This document shows positions 54,955-64,000 of a stretch of DNA of 64,000 nucleotides, piece by piece. Source of the stretch: Nissabacter sp. SGAir0207. Its GTDB lineage: Bacteria > Pseudomonadota > Gammaproteobacteria > Enterobacterales > Enterobacteriaceae. The stretch is taken from NCBI RefSeq assembly GCF_005491205.1, contig NZ_CP028035.1, forward strand, positions 2,604,001 through 2,668,000, written 5' to 3'. Positions within the stretch are counted from its first letter, which is position 1, and every line of letters begins with the position of its first letter. The notes beneath the pieces are model-generated. The model did not search any database. It had not been told where the DNA came from and saw nothing but the letters and a program-made list of their open reading frames with translations. A program made the position numbers and the translations under genes.

Positions 54955-55723
54955 GGTAAATCACTCCATAAACCAATTGGTAACTCAGCGGGCACAGCCC
55001 GTCGCGGCGCGGGAAGCTGGCCTCCAGTTGCGCCAGTTGCTGGCGGCCGGTCAGCCCGGCGTTGCGCCCCTCATGCAGGTGGGTGGCACCGATGCCCTTC
55101 AGCGAGCGCATCAGGGCGCGCACGTCTTCAAAGCGCGCCACCTCGGTGCTGAAACCCAGCTCATGCCGGTAGGGGCGGCAGGCGTCGGCGATCTGCTCCA
55201 CCGGCAGGAAGCGGTTGGTGTGCGTGCCGCCATCAATCTGCCGCCACGCCTGAGCCAGTTCACTGAGCGAACCGGCGGCCAGCGTGGAGAAGAGGATCAC
55301 GCCGCCGGGGCGGGTGACGCGGTACAACTCCGCCAGCGCCGCTGGCAGGGCGTCGCACCACTGCACCGCCAGGCTGCTGAAGGCAACGTCCACCACCGCA
55401 TCCGGCAGGGGCAGCGCCTCAATGTCGCCGGTGAGGTAGCGGTCGGCGGAGTCCAGCGCCTGTGCCTGCTGCACCATGCCGGGCGCCAGATCGAGCGCCC
55501 ACACCTCATGGCCAGCGGCACGCCAGCAGCGGCTGAAGTGGCCGGTGCCGCAACCGGCGTCCAGCACCCTGGCCTGCGGGGGGATGGCGGCGAGCGCCAT
55601 CAGCCGCTCGCCAACCCGGCGTTGCAGGTCGGCGGCGGCATCATAACTGTGGGCGGCACGGCTGAAGGCCGCCGCCACCGCGGGTTTGTTGACGCCCGTT
55701 GGGCGGTCAGCGACAGGCAGCAT
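54947..55723 (-). CDS. bioC: Malonyl-ACP O-methyltransferase BioC
   Basis: This 258-residue SAM methyltransferase makes malonyl-ACP methyl ester to start pimelate synthesis. The SAM motif [15 protein letters not shown] lies near residues 54-68, then [12 protein letters not shown] and [37 protein letters not shown]. Start overlaps bioF by 17 bases, and its end overlaps bioD: tight coupling. Length near E. coli BioC (251). Confidence 0.94.
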   Translation of the reverse strand: MLPVADRPTGVNKPAVAAAFSRAAHSYDAAADLQRRVGERLMALAAIPPQARVLDAGCGTGHFSRCWRAAGHEVWALDLAPGMVQQAQALDSADRYLTGDIEALPLPDAVVDVAFSSLAVQWCDALPAALAELYRVTRPGGVILFSTLAAGSLSELAQAWRQIDGGTHTNRFLPVEQIADACRPYRHELGFSTEVARFEDVRALMRSLKGIGATHLHEGRNAGLTGRQQLAQLEASFPRRDGLCPLSYQLVYGVIYRD

Positions 55724-56858
55724 GGAGCGCCTCCAAAAGTTGGTCGATATCTTCCGGCTGGTGCGCAGCGGTCAGCGTCACACGCAGCCGGGCACTGCCG
55801 GGCGGCACCGTCGGCGGGCGGATGGCGCTGACCCACAGCCCCTGCGCCCGCAGGCGGGCGGCCAGATCGAGCGCCGCCTGATTGTCGCCGACGATCAGCG
55901 GCTGGATCGGGGTCTGGGACGCCGCCAGTTGCAGTGGCAGCCCGGCCACCCCGGCGCGGAAGCGCTGGATATGCTGGTGCAGCCGCGCACGCAGGCCATC
56001 GCCCTGCTGGAGGGCGGTGAGCGCCGCGTCCAGCGCGCACACCTGGGCGGCGGGCATCGCGGTGCTGTAGATCAGGTGGCGCGCCCGTTGCAGCAGGAAT
56101 TCGGCGGTCGCCTCCTCGCACAGCACTGCCGCGCCGCTGACGCCAAACGCCTTGCCGAAGGTCAGCACCAGCAGATCCGGCCGCACGCCGTGCAGGCGGG
56201 CGCTGCCGCTCCCCTGCTCCCCCACCACGCCGACGCCGTGGGCATCATCCACCAGCAGCCAGCCGCCCTGTTGGCGCGTCTCTGCCGCCAGTGCCGCCAG
56301 CGGGGCGGCGTCACCGTCCATGCTGAACACCCCCTCGGTGACCACCAGCGTCTCGCCGTGGTGCGGCGTCGCCAGCAGGCGCGCCAGCGCGGCCGGGTCA
56401 TTGTGGGCGAAGCGGCGCAGGGTGGCGGGCGCGTGCATCGCCGCCTCCAGCAGCGAGGCGTGGCTCAGCCGGTCTGCCAGTACCCGGTCGCCCTCCTGCA
56501 ACAGCGCCGCCAGCACCGCCTGATTGGCGGCGAAACCAGAGATAAACAGCAGCGCGCGCGGGTAGCCCTGCCATGCGGCCAGCCGCTGCTCGAAGCGCTG
56601 GTGCGTCTCGCTGTAGCCGGTGACGTGACCGGAGCCGCCCGCGCCGACGCCATGTTGCGCCGCGCCCTGTTGCCAGGCGGCGATCACCGACGCATCGCGG
56701 CTCAGCCCCAGATAGTCATTGCCGGAGAAGTTGAGGTAGCGCCGCCCCGCCTGCTCCAGCCAGCGGCCATTGCCGCCCTGATTCGGCAGACGGCGGCGGT
56801 AGGCGGCCGCGGCGTGCTGGGCGGCCAGCGCCGTGGTGATGCGTTCCGTCCAGCTCAT
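55707..56858 (-). CDS. bioF: 8-amino-7-oxononanoate synthase BioF
   Basis: This 383-residue PLP enzyme condenses pimeloyl-ACP with L-alanine. Conserved parts are [48 protein letters not shown] and the PLP lysine in [16 protein letters not shown]. Length equals the E. coli enzyme within one residue. The gap to bioB is 6 bases. Confidence 0.96.
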   Translation of the reverse strand: MSWTERITTALAAQHAAAAYRRRLPNQGGNGRWLEQAGRRYLNFSGNDYLGLSRDASVIAAWQQGAAQHGVGAGGSGHVTGYSETHQRFEQRLAAWQGYPRALLFISGFAANQAVLAALLQEGDRVLADRLSHASLLEAAMHAPATLRRFAHNDPAALARLLATPHHGETLVVTEGVFSMDGDAAPLAALAAETRQQGGWLLVDDAHGVGVVGEQGSGSARLHGVRPDLLVLTFGKAFGVSGAAVLCEEATAEFLLQRARHLIYSTAMPAAQVCALDAALTALQQGDGLRARLHQHIQRFRAGVAGLPLQLAASQTPIQPLIVGDNQAALDLAARLRAQGLWVSAIRPPTVPPGSARLRVTLTAAHQPEDIDQLLEALHAACR

Positions 56859-56864
56859 GGCGCG

Positions 56865-57902
56865 TTACAGGGCCGCATTGTAGAACTGCGCGGTATCCGC
56901 GTTGACCAGCTGCGCCGCCAGCGCCTGCTGCTGCTGGTTGTCGCCGTGCTCCACCTCGGTGGCCTGCGGGTTCAGCCCCAGCTTGCGGAACAGGATCAGA
57001 TCCTTGTCCTCCGCCGGGTTCGGCGTGGTCAGCAGCTTGCAGCCGTAGAAGATGGAGTTCGCGCCCGCCATAAAGCACATCGCCTGCGTCTGCTCGCTCA
57101 TCTGCTCACGGCCCGCCGAGAGGCGCACGTGGGAAGCAGGCATCATGATGCGCGCCACTGCGATGGTGCGGATGAAGTCGAACGGATCGACGTCTTCGTT
57201 ATCGGCCAGCGGCGTGCCCTTCACCTTCACCAGCATGTTGATCGGCACGCTCTCCGGCGGGGTCGGCAGGTTGGCGAGCTGCATCAGCAGGCCAGCGCGG
57301 TCGCGCACCGTCTCGCCCAGCCCAACGATGCCGCCGGAACAGACCTTGATGCCCGCGCCGCGCACCTCATCCAGCGTGTCGAGGCGCTCCTGGTAGCTGC
57401 GGGTGGTGATGATGCTGCCGTAGAACTCGGGCGAGGTGTCGAGGTTGTGGTTGTAGTAGTCCAGCCCGGCGTGCGCCAGCCGTTGCGCCTGCTCGCTGTT
57501 CAGCGTGCCCAGCGTCATGCAGGTCTCCATGCCCATCTCCCGGACGCCCTGCACCATCTGCTCCAGATAGGGCATGTCGCGGTCATGCGGGTTCTTCCAC
57601 GCCGCGCCCATGCAGAAGCGGGTCGATCCGGCGGCCTTCGCCTTGCGCGCCGACTCCAGTACCTGCTCCACCTGCATCAGGCGCTCTGCCTCCAGCCCGG
57701 TTTTGTAGCGCGAGCTTTGCGGGCAGTATTTGCAATCCTCCGGGCAGGCGCCGGTCTTGATAGAAAGCAGCGTACTGACCTGCACCTGGCGCGGGTCGAA
57801 GTGCTGGCGATGCACCTGTTGCGCCTCGAACAGCAGCTCCAGGAAGGGTTTGTCAAACAGGGCCTGGGTTTGCTCAAGCGTCCAGTGAATACGTTGTGCC
57901 AC
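56865..57902 (-). CDS. bioB: Biotin synthase BioB
   Basis: This 345-residue radical SAM enzyme inserts sulfur into dethiobiotin. CPEDCKYC (Cys53, 57, 60) binds the [4Fe-4S] cluster, and [13 protein letters not shown] and the arginine in SAGRE serve the [2Fe-2S] site. It is first in the bioBFCD operon, transcribed from the bio operator region and divergent from bioA. Slightly shorter than or equal to E. coli BioB (346). Confidence 0.97.
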   Translation of the reverse strand: MAQRIHWTLEQTQALFDKPFLELLFEAQQVHRQHFDPRQVQVSTLLSIKTGACPEDCKYCPQSSRYKTGLEAERLMQVEQVLESARKAKAAGSTRFCMGAAWKNPHDRDMPYLEQMVQGVREMGMETCMTLGTLNSEQAQRLAHAGLDYYNHNLDTSPEFYGSIITTRSYQERLDTLDEVRGAGIKVCSGGIVGLGETVRDRAGLLMQLANLPTPPESVPINMLVKVKGTPLADNEDVDPFDFIRTIAVARIMMPASHVRLSAGREQMSEQTQAMCFMAGANSIFYGCKLLTTPNPAEDKDLILFRKLGLNPQATEVEHGDNQQQQALAAQLVNADTAQFYNAAL

Positions 57903-57933
57903 GGCGGCATCTCCTTATCAGTGTTGTGGGCAC

Positions 57934-57994
57934 AGTGTAAATAACACCGCCGACCTGTCAACCAAAACAGATCTATTAAGTTTACGGTAAACTT
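57934..57994. promoter_or_regulatory. bioA/bioB divergent promoters with BirA operator
   Basis: For bioB (minus), TTGACA (57961-57956) and TACACT (57939-57934) are 16 bp apart. The BirA-like operator reads CTGTCAACC, a 15-base gap, then AGTTTACGG (57955-57987), resembling the TTGTAAACC/GGTTTACAA consensus. Overlapping its right half is a perfect palindrome, AAGTTTACGGTAAACTT (57978-57994). Repression by biotinyl-AMP-bound BirA would cover both directions. Confidence 0.75.
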
Positions 57995-58037
57995 TGTGTA
58001 GACTGTGTGGTTTACCATTCTCCGCCGGGTTCTCCTG

Positions 58038-59306
58038 ATGACTGATGACGATTTAGCCTTTGACCAACGCCATATCTGGCACCCCTACACCTCGATGACC
58101 GCCCCGCTGCCCTGCTACCCGGTGGTGGCCGCCGAGGGCGCCGAGCTGGCGCTGGCCGATGGCCGGCGGCTGGTGGATGGCATGTCCTCCTGGTGGGCGG
58201 CGATCCACGGCTACAACCACCCGGCGCTGAATGCCGCGGCCAGCGCGCAGTTGGGGCAGATGTCCCATGTGATGTTTGGCGGCATCACCCACCCGGCAGC
58301 GGTCAGGCTCTGCCGCCAGCTGGTGGCGATGACGCCGGAGGCGCTGGAGTGCGTGTTCCTGGCCGACTCCGGCTCGGTGGCGGTGGAGGTGGCGCTGAAG
58401 ATGGCCATGCAGTACTGGCAGGCGCGCGGCGAGTCCCGCCAGCGGGTGCTGACGCTGCGCCACGGCTACCACGGCGACACCTTCGGCGCGATGGCGGTGT
58501 GTGACCCGCAGAACTCGATGCACAGCCTCTACCAAGGCTACCTGCCGCACCACCTGTTCGCCGACGCGCCGCAGTGCGGCTTTGACGATCCGTGGGACGC
58601 CCGCGACATTGCGCCGTTTGAGGCGCTGCTCACGGCCCATGCCACGGAGATTGCCGCGGTGATTCTGGAGCCGGTAGTCCAGGGCGCGGGCGGGATGCGC
58701 ATCTACCATCCCGAGTACCTGAAGGCGGTGCGCGCGCTGTGCGATCGCCACGGCATCCTGCTGATTGCCGATGAGATCGCCACCGGTTTTGGCCGCACCG
58801 GCAAGCTATTCGCCTGCGAACATGCTGGCATCACGCCGGATATCCTCTGCCTCGGCAAGGCGCTGACCGGCGGCTATATGACGCTCTCCGCCACCCTCAC
58901 CACCCGCCACGTCGCCGAGACCATTAGCAATGGCGAGGCGGGCTGCTTCATGCATGGCCCGACCTTTATGGGTAACCCGCTGGCCTGCGCCGTGGCCTCC
59001 GCCAGCCTGTCGCTGCTGGCGGAGAACCGCTGGCAGGCGCAGGTGGCGGCCATTGAAACGCAGCTGAAGGCCGAACTGGGGCCGCTGGCGGCCCACCCGG
59101 CAGTGGCGGCGGTGCGCGTGCTGGGGGCGATTGGCGTGGTAGAGATGCGCGAGCCGGTGGAGATGGCGCGGCTGCAACGCCACTTCGTGGAGCAGGGGGT
59201 GTGGATCCGGCCGTTTGGCCGCCTGATCTACCTGATGCCGCCCTACATCATCACGCCGGTGCAACTGCGCCGCCTGACCGGTGCCATCGCCTCCGCGCTG
59301 GCCTGA
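58038..59306 (+). CDS. bioA: Adenosylmethionine-8-amino-7-oxononanoate aminotransferase BioA
   Basis: This 422-residue PLP aminotransferase makes DAPA from KAPA using SAM as amino donor. [13 protein letters not shown] near the start, [35 protein letters not shown] and the PLP lysine in [11 protein letters not shown] are all kept. The start at ATG 58038 matches the E. coli MTTDDLAFDQ start; an earlier GTG at 58005 is rejected. Divergent from bioB. Confidence 0.96.
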   Translation: MTDDDLAFDQRHIWHPYTSMTAPLPCYPVVAAEGAELALADGRRLVDGMSSWWAAIHGYNHPALNAAASAQLGQMSHVMFGGITHPAAVRLCRQLVAMTPEALECVFLADSGSVAVEVALKMAMQYWQARGESRQRVLTLRHGYHGDTFGAMAVCDPQNSMHSLYQGYLPHHLFADAPQCGFDDPWDARDIAPFEALLTAHATEIAAVILEPVVQGAGGMRIYHPEYLKAVRALCDRHGILLIADEIATGFGRTGKLFACEHAGITPDILCLGKALTGGYMTLSATLTTRHVAETISNGEAGCFMHGPTFMGNPLACAVASASLSLLAENRWQAQVAAIETQLKAELGPLAAHPAVAAVRVLGAIGVVEMREPVEMARLQRHFVEQGVWIRPFGRLIYLMPPYIITPVQLRRLTGAIASALA

Positions 59307-59310
59307 TGCC

Positions 59311-59343
59311 AAGGGGAAGCCGCTGCGCTTCCCCTTTATTTTT
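59311..59343 (+). terminator. Terminator after bioA
   Basis: AAGGGGAAGC pairs with GCTTCCCCTT across CGCTGC, followed by an ATTTTT tract, directly after the stop. Confidence 0.85.
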
Positions 59344-59464
59344 CCCGCTGCCGCCCCGCCCGGCGCGCCCTCACTGCCTCCGTTGGTTTACACCGCATAA
59401 AATCCTAAGAACTCATGCCTATACTTAGGGATGGTGTTTCCTATCCAACCAAAAGGAGTGAGTG

Positions 59465-60505
59465 ATGAGTCAGAGCAAAACCGTTAACCGTCGTCTGGTC
59501 CTGGCGTCGCGCCCGCATGGCGCGCCAACGGCAGAGAACTTCCGCCAGGAGGAGCACCCGATCCCACAGGCGGACGAAGGGCAGGTGGTCTTGCGCACCG
59601 TCTTTCTCTCCCTCGACCCCTATATGCGCGGCCGCATGAGTGACGCCCCCTCCTACGCCGCGCCCGTCCAGATTGGCGAGGTGATGACCGGCGGCGCGGT
59701 GTCACGCGTGGTCTCCTCGCGCCACCCCGATTTTCAGGAGGGTGACTGGGTGCTGGGTTCCACCGGCTGGCAGGACTACAGCGCGGTGGCCGGTGACAGC
59801 GTGAAGAAGCTCGATCCGCGCATCGCTGACCACCCGTCGCTGGCGCTGGGCGTGCTCGGGATGCCGGGCTTCACCGCCTTTATGGGGCTGCTGGACATCG
59901 GCGACCCGCAGCCGGGCGAAACCGTGGTAGTCGCCGCCGCCACCGGCCCGGTCGGCTCGCTGGTGGGGCAGATCGCCAAAATCAAGGGGTGCCGGGCCGT
60001 CGGCATCGCGGGCGGCGAGGAGAAGTGCCGCTACGCGCAGGAGGAGTTTGGCTTTGACGCCTGCATCGATCACCGCGCCGAGGATTTCGCCGAGCAGCTG
60101 AAGGCCGCCTGCCCGGACGGCATCGACGTCTACTATGAGAATGTCGGCGGCAAGGTGTTTGACGCGGTGATGCCGCTGCTCAATACCAAGGCGCGCATCC
60201 CGGTGTGCGGGCTGGTGTCGCAGTACAACGCCACCAACCTGCCGGATGGCCCGGATCGCCTGCCGCTGCTGGCTGGCATGATCCTGCGCAAGCGCCTGCG
60301 GGTGCAGGGTTTCATTATTTTTGATGACTATGGCCACCGCTATGACGAGTTCGCCGCCCAGATGGGCGAGTGGTTCGACGCGGGGAAAATCGCCTTCCGT
60401 GAGGACATCACCGAGGGGCTGGAGAACGCGCCGGACGCGCTGATTGGCCTGTTGGAAGGGAAAAATTTTGGCAAGGTTGTGGTACGCGTCGGGGAGGATG
60501 AGTGA
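59465..60505 (+). CDS. curA: NADPH-dependent curcumin/enone reductase CurA
   Basis: This 346-residue MDR enzyme has LDPYMRGRMSD near 45-55, the Rossmann loop AATGPVGSLVGQIAK near 155-169, and GVDVYYENVGG-like DVYYENVGGKVFD. It matches E. coli CurA (345). The enzyme reduces the double bond of enones, including curcumin. AAAGGAG lies before the start; I use ATG 59465, after an adjacent GTG. It overlaps by frame with nothing and precedes the DJ-1 gene by 32 bases. Confidence 0.9.
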   Translation: MSQSKTVNRRLVLASRPHGAPTAENFRQEEHPIPQADEGQVVLRTVFLSLDPYMRGRMSDAPSYAAPVQIGEVMTGGAVSRVVSSRHPDFQEGDWVLGSTGWQDYSAVAGDSVKKLDPRIADHPSLALGVLGMPGFTAFMGLLDIGDPQPGETVVVAAATGPVGSLVGQIAKIKGCRAVGIAGGEEKCRYAQEEFGFDACIDHRAEDFAEQLKAACPDGIDVYYENVGGKVFDAVMPLLNTKARIPVCGLVSQYNATNLPDGPDRLPLLAGMILRKRLRVQGFIIFDDYGHRYDEFAAQMGEWFDAGKIAFREDITEGLENAPDALIGLLEGKNFGKVVVRVGEDE

Positions 60506-60537
60506 TCCCCACGCAGCCACTTGATGAGGAGGCAACG

Positions 60538-61218
60538 ATGAAAATTTTAATGGTGCTGACGTCACATGACCAACTCGGTGACACCGGCAAAAAAACCGGT
60601 TTCTGGCTCGAGGAGTTCGCCGCGCCCTACTACGAATTCATTGACGCGGGCGCGGAGGTGACAATCGCCTCGCCGAAGGGCGGCCAGCCGCCGCTCGACC
60701 CTAAGAGCGACGAGCCAGACGCGCAGACCGCCCACACCCAGCGTTTCCGCGAGGATGAGGCGGCGCAACAGGTGCTGGCCAACAGCGTGCCGCTGGCGGA
60801 GATCAACGCCCACGACTATGACGCGGTGTTCTACCCCGGCGGCCACGGCCCGCTGTGGGATCTGGTGGATGACCGCCACTCGATCATGATCATCAATACC
60901 CTCTACGCCGCAGGCAAGCCGGTGGCGGCGGTCTGCCACGCGCCGATCGCGCTGCGCAACGCGCAAAAACCGGATGGCACGCCGCTGGTGCAGGACAAGC
61001 GCGTCACCGGCTTTAGCAACAGCGAAGAGGATGGCGTCGGCCTGACCAAGGTGGTGCCGCATCTGGTGGAGAACGAGCTGAAGCGCATGGGCGGCGACTA
61101 CAGCAAAGAGGCGGACTGGAAGAGCTACGTGATCGACGACGGCCATCTGGTGACCGGCCAGAACCCGGCTTCCTCTGCGGAAACCGCACAGATGTTATTG
61201 AAAAAGCTGGACGTTTAG
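60538..61218 (+). CDS. DJ-1/PfpI family class I glutamine amidotransferase-like protein
   Basis: This 226-residue protein has the nucleophile elbow AAVCHAPIALRN (Cys near 138), FYPGGHGPLWDL before it, and WLEEFAAPYYEF near the start, matching the HchA-like/type 1 amidotransferase branch. Such proteins act as glyoxalase III-type or stress-response hydrolases; the precise role is not clear. GAGGAGG lies before the ATG. The short gap to curA suggests one transcription unit handling reactive carbonyls (inference). Confidence 0.83.
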   Translation: MKILMVLTSHDQLGDTGKKTGFWLEEFAAPYYEFIDAGAEVTIASPKGGQPPLDPKSDEPDAQTAHTQRFREDEAAQQVLANSVPLAEINAHDYDAVFYPGGHGPLWDLVDDRHSIMIINTLYAAGKPVAAVCHAPIALRNAQKPDGTPLVQDKRVTGFSNSEEDGVGLTKVVPHLVENELKRMGGDYSKEADWKSYVIDDGHLVTGQNPASSAETAQMLLKKLDV

Positions 61219-61292
61219 GCTAGAGATGGACGGCGGCGGCCATGCGGTCGCCGCACCACACCCACCACGACATCATCAATTGGGGAAACGAG

Positions 61293-61775
61293 ATGGCATT
61301 GACACTGACCAGCCATGACCTGAAAGACGGCGACAAGATGCCGCAGCGCCAGGTCTTCAACGGCATGGGTTACAGCGGCGAAAACCTGTCGCCGCACCTC
61401 GCCTGGGACGGCGCGCCGGAAGGCACCAAAAGCTTTGCGATTACCGTCTATGACCCGGACGCGCCAACCGGCTCCGGCTGGTGGCACTGGGGCGTCGCCA
61501 ACATCCCGGCGGACGTGCGCGAACTGGCAACCGGCGTCGGCTCCGGGCAGGGCAGCCTGCCAGCGGGCGCGGTGCAGACCCGCACCGACTTTGGCAAGGC
61601 TGGCTACGGCGGCGCGGCCCCGCCGCAGGGCGAGAGCCACCGCTACCAGTTCACCGTCCATGCGCTTGATCTGGAGCAGATCGAGGTGGATGAGAACACC
61701 AGCGGCGCGATGCTGGGCTTCTACATCCATCATCACAGCCTCGGTAAGGCGAGCCTGACGGTCACCTTCAACTGA
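61293..61775 (+). CDS. ybhB: YbhB/YbcL family Raf kinase inhibitor-like protein
   Basis: This 160-residue protein has the PEBP fold: NLSPHLAWDGAPEGTKSFAITVYDPDAPTGSGWWHWGVANIP, with the conserved DPDAP and the phospho-ligand-pocket histidine region, and GAAPPQGESHRYQFTVHALD. It is near in length to E. coli YbhB (158), which lies beside bioA in that organism. The ATG at 61293 is the family start, with GGGGAAACG upstream. Function unknown. Confidence 0.92.
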   Translation: MALTLTSHDLKDGDKMPQRQVFNGMGYSGENLSPHLAWDGAPEGTKSFAITVYDPDAPTGSGWWHWGVANIPADVRELATGVGSGQGSLPAGAVQTRTDFGKAGYGGAAPPQGESHRYQFTVHALDLEQIEVDENTSGAMLGFYIHHHSLGKASLTVTFN

Positions 61776-61788
61776 CCGTTGCACCCAC

Positions 61789-61818
61789 AAAAAAGCCCCG
61801 GATTGCCGGGGCTTTTTT
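61789..61818. terminator. Terminator between ybhB and pgl
   Basis: AAAAAAGCCCCGG pairs with CCGGGGCTTTTTTT over ATTG. It lies between convergent genes and should stop both. Confidence 0.9.
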
Positions 61819-61830
61819 TATGGCGCCAGA

Positions 61831-62844
61831 TTACTCGATGTCAGCGTACTGCTTGTCCAGATCGAGAATGGTGACCCACATCGGCCCCTGGCCCACGTCG
61901 TAGCGCGCTAGCGTGGTGAGCGCCCCGCTCTGCGCGTCAATCTCGGCCACCTCAATGCCAGCGGACTTCTGCCCGGCAGTGATGACAAAGCGGCCGCTGT
62001 GATCGATGTTGAAGCCACGCGGCTGGGTTTCGGTCGGGTGGTGGCCCGCGGCGGTCAGGGTGCTGCCATCCTCAGAGACCTGGAACACGCTCAGGATGCT
62101 GGCAGTGCGGTCGGTGGTGTAGAGGAAGCGGCCATCCGGCGTGATATGGATGTCCGCCGCCCAGCGGGTGCCGCTGAAGTCAGCGGGCATCACATCCAGC
62201 GTCTGCACCGCGCGGTAACCGCCCTCTTCCGCCTGCCAGACGTCCACGCTGCTGTTCAGCTCGTTGACACAGTAGGCAAAGCGCTGGTTCGGGTGGAAGG
62301 CCATGTGGCGCGGGCCTGCGCCCTCCACGGTGCCCATCCCTTCCGGCTGGTGGGCAGTCAGGGTGCCATCCTGCGCCAGATCGAACAGACGGATGCGATC
62401 CTCTTTCAGGCACGGCACCAGCAGCACCTGATTGTCTGGCGAGATGTTGGAGGAGTGCGGCGCGTGGAGGTTCTCCAGCGTCTGCGCGGCGGCCTGCACC
62501 ACGCCATCCCGGCCAATCGGGCTGACGCTGACGCAGTTGCCGCTGTAGGAGGCGGCGAACAGGAAGCGCCCCTGGCGGTCGGTCTCCAGGTGGGTCGGGC
62601 CGCCGGGCAGCGGTGCCATGCCCGCCTGCTCCAGCTGGCCATCATCGGCGATGCGGTAGCTCACCACGCCGAACGCCGGGCGCACGCCCACGTACAGGAA
62701 ACGGTTATCCGGGCGCAGCACCATTGGCTGTACCTGTCCCGGCACCTCGACGGTTTGCAGCAGGCTGAGCGTGCCATCGCCGGCAAGCTGCCAGACGTGG
62801 ATCTGCTGGCTGTCCGGGCTGGCGACATAGACGACTTGCTTCAT
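61831..62844 (-). CDS. pgl: 6-phosphogluconolactonase Pgl
   Basis: This 337-residue seven-bladed beta-propeller hydrolyses 6-phosphogluconolactone in the pentose phosphate pathway. It is the YbhE-type, not the unrelated NagB-like enzyme. Conserved blocks are [50 protein letters not shown] and [17 protein letters not shown]. The ATG at 62844 has AAAGGAG upstream, matching the E. coli start; the frame extends upstream into the gap. Confidence 0.95.
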   Translation of the reverse strand: MKQVVYVASPDSQQIHVWQLAGDGTLSLLQTVEVPGQVQPMVLRPDNRFLYVGVRPAFGVVSYRIADDGQLEQAGMAPLPGGPTHLETDRQGRFLFAASYSGNCVSVSPIGRDGVVQAAAQTLENLHAPHSSNISPDNQVLLVPCLKEDRIRLFDLAQDGTLTAHQPEGMGTVEGAGPRHMAFHPNQRFAYCVNELNSSVDVWQAEEGGYRAVQTLDVMPADFSGTRWAADIHITPDGRFLYTTDRTASILSVFQVSEDGSTLTAAGHHPTETQPRGFNIDHSGRFVITAGQKSAGIEVAEIDAQSGALTTLARYDVGQGPMWVTILDLDKQYADIE

Positions 62845-63033
62845 GATCTCTCCTTTTGGGGCCACGCCCACCGGCGCGGCATGGGTGGCGTAATGCATTT
62901 TAGCGCGTGTTGTTTCCTACCATAACCATTCATCCGGCTGGCGCATAGCACCGAGTGTGTTTTCCCCCTGCCGGTTCGCTGCTACTATCATCTGAATCGG
63001 CTGACTTTTATTCACTTCACAACGAGACCTGTT

Positions 63034-63855
63034 ATGACCTATCGCGTAATTGCGCTCGACCTCGACGGCACCCTGCTGGACCGTCAAAAACGTATCCTGC
63101 CGGAGTCCCTGAAGGCCATCGCCGCCGCCCGTGAGCTGGGCGTGACCGTGCTGGTGGTCACTGGCCGCCACCACGTCGCCATCCACCCCTTCTATCAGGC
63201 GCTGAAGCTGGACACCCCAGCCATCTGCTGCAACGGCACCTACCTCTATGACTACCAGAACCGCCAGGTGCTGAAGTCCGACCCGCTGCGCAAGGATCTG
63301 GCGCAGCAGGTGATCACCATGCTCGACCACTCCAAAATCCACGGTATGCTCTATGTGGATGACGCGATGCTCTATGAGCGCCCGACCGAGCACGTGCTGC
63401 GTTCGCTGGCGTGGGCCGAGACCCTGCCGGAGGCGCAACGCCCGAACATTCTCCAGGTGGAGAGCCTGAGCGCCGCCGCCGAACGCGCCGACGCCATCTG
63501 GAAATTCGCCACCACCCACCCGGATCTGGAAGCACTGAAAGCCTTCACCATGGAGGTGGAGGAGAAGCTGGGGCTGGCCTGCGAGTGGTCATGGTTTGAC
63601 CAAGTGGATGTCGCCAAGGGCGGCAACAGCAAGGGCAAACGCCTGCAGGAGTGGGTGGAGTCGCAGGGCATGACGATGAAGGACGTGCTGGCCTTCGGTG
63701 ACAACTACAATGACCTGAGCATGTTGCAGACCGCTGGCCTCGGCGTGGCGATGGGCAACGCCGACGACTTCATCAAGGAGCGCGCCGGGCTGGTGATTGG
63801 CACCAATGAGGAGCCGGGCATCGCCGCCGTGATTGAGCAGCATATCCTGCAATAA
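63034..63855 (+). CDS. ybhA: HAD-superfamily pyridoxal phosphatase YbhA
   Basis: This 273-residue Cof-type (IIB) HAD phosphatase has motif I DLDGTLLD at about 9-16, motif II VVTGR near 44-48, the lysine in NSKGKRL and motif IV FGDNYNDLSML near 220-230. E. coli YbhA (272) dephosphorylates pyridoxal phosphate and sugar phosphates. It lies between pgl and modC in E. coli as here. ATG preceded by AACGAGACCTGTT. Confidence 0.95.
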   Translation: MTYRVIALDLDGTLLDRQKRILPESLKAIAAARELGVTVLVVTGRHHVAIHPFYQALKLDTPAICCNGTYLYDYQNRQVLKSDPLRKDLAQQVITMLDHSKIHGMLYVDDAMLYERPTEHVLRSLAWAETLPEAQRPNILQVESLSAAAERADAIWKFATTHPDLEALKAFTMEVEEKLGLACEWSWFDQVDVAKGGNSKGKRLQEWVESQGMTMKDVLAFGDNYNDLSMLQTAGLGVAMGNADDFIKERAGLVIGTNEEPGIAAVIEQHILQ

Positions 63856-63893
63856 GGGGTTGGGGCGGCCAGCGCGCCGCCCCTTGCGAACAT

Positions 63894-64000
63894 CTAGCCA
63901 GAGATAGAGACGCTCTTGACCTGCGCGTAGCACCACAGCCCCGGCTTGACCTGCAACTCATCGCGCGCCCACGGGGAGATGCGCGCCCAGAGGATCTGCT
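63894..64000 (-). CDS. modC: Molybdate ABC transporter ATPase ModC, C-terminal end
   Basis: Only the last 34 residues are in the window, ending in TAG at 63896-63894. They read [14 protein letters not shown]...[14 protein letters not shown], the end of the C-terminal molybdate-binding (MOP/TOBE) domain of ModC. In E. coli modC lies next to ybhA in the same orientation, which supports the call. The molybdate importer complements the moa genes in the window. Confidence 0.9.
   Translation of the reverse strand, partial: QILWARISPWARDELQVKPGLWCYAQVKSVSISG

Noticed and set aside
55686-57944. 752-residue open frame opposite bioF/bioB
   Set aside because: Shadow; two highly conserved biotin enzymes occupy the other strand.
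1-64000. Prophage or insertion sequence
   Set aside because: No integrase, transposase, capsid or terminase-like gene was recognised on either strand.

Overview
The window is high-GC chromosomal DNA from a gammaproteobacterium of the order Enterobacterales. Gene content and order suggest a Serratia/Yersiniaceae-type organism rather than Escherichia, but the exact genus cannot be read from the sequence. Most genes match E. coli families at near full length. The gene order is a mosaic of two E. coli neighbourhoods that lie far apart on that chromosome.

Block 1 (1-15.4 kb) follows the E. coli glnHPQ - rlmF - ybiB - dinG order. It has two additions: a roughly 1.2 kb gene-free repeat island (3.4-4.6 kb) beside an M3 metallopeptidase, and a four-gene chaperone-usher fimbrial cluster (8.0-13.2 kb) placed between ybiB and dinG. 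Block 2 (15.4-43.4 kb) separates dinG from rhlE. It carries the E. coli yeh/yoh locus (mlrA, yohO, yehW-yehX-yehY-osmF, dld, yohC, yohP, pbpG, dusC). Interspersed are accessory genes: GST, acetyltransferases, a cupin regulator, yedA, an MDR oxidoreductase with a divergent LysR gene, an unknown membrane protein, a suppressor-of-fused-like protein, comR with an MpaB-like oxygenase, three BhsA/DUF1471 genes, a nucleoside hydrolase, ddlA, a MazEF/PemK-type toxin-antitoxin pair, an aldehyde dehydrogenase and a lone PTS IIB. Block 3 (43.4-64 kb) returns to E. coli order: rhlE, ybhL, moaABCDE with a Moco riboswitch, yvcK, uvrB, the bio cluster, ybhB, pgl, ybhA and the end of modC. A lone UrtE-like ATPase lies between uvrB and bioD, and curA plus a DJ-1/PfpI gene lie between bioA and ybhB.

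Functionally the window covers glutamine import (glnHPQ), a predicted osmolyte/glycine-betaine ABC importer (osmF-yehYXW), molybdopterin synthesis (moa), complete pimeloyl-to-biotin conversion (bioCFADB), DNA repair (dinG, uvrB), curli/biofilm regulation (mlrA), envelope stress proteins (bhsA family) and fimbrial adhesion.

The signals most worth a second look are: (i) the repeat island, a head-to-head pair of about 310-bp arms with a covarying internal stem and a 3 x 47 bp tandem array; (ii) four copies of a TTAACGATCGTTAA-like palindrome in two equally spaced pairs around comR and its three BhsA-like neighbours; (iii) a Moco riboswitch that contains a misleading in-frame ATG upstream of the true GTG start of moaA; (iv) the orphan UrtE ATPase with an altered ABC signature next to a 1 kb gene-free stretch holding DnaA-box-like sites; (v) an AT-richer orphan membrane protein. 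No CRISPR array, rRNA, tRNA, integrase or transposase was seen.
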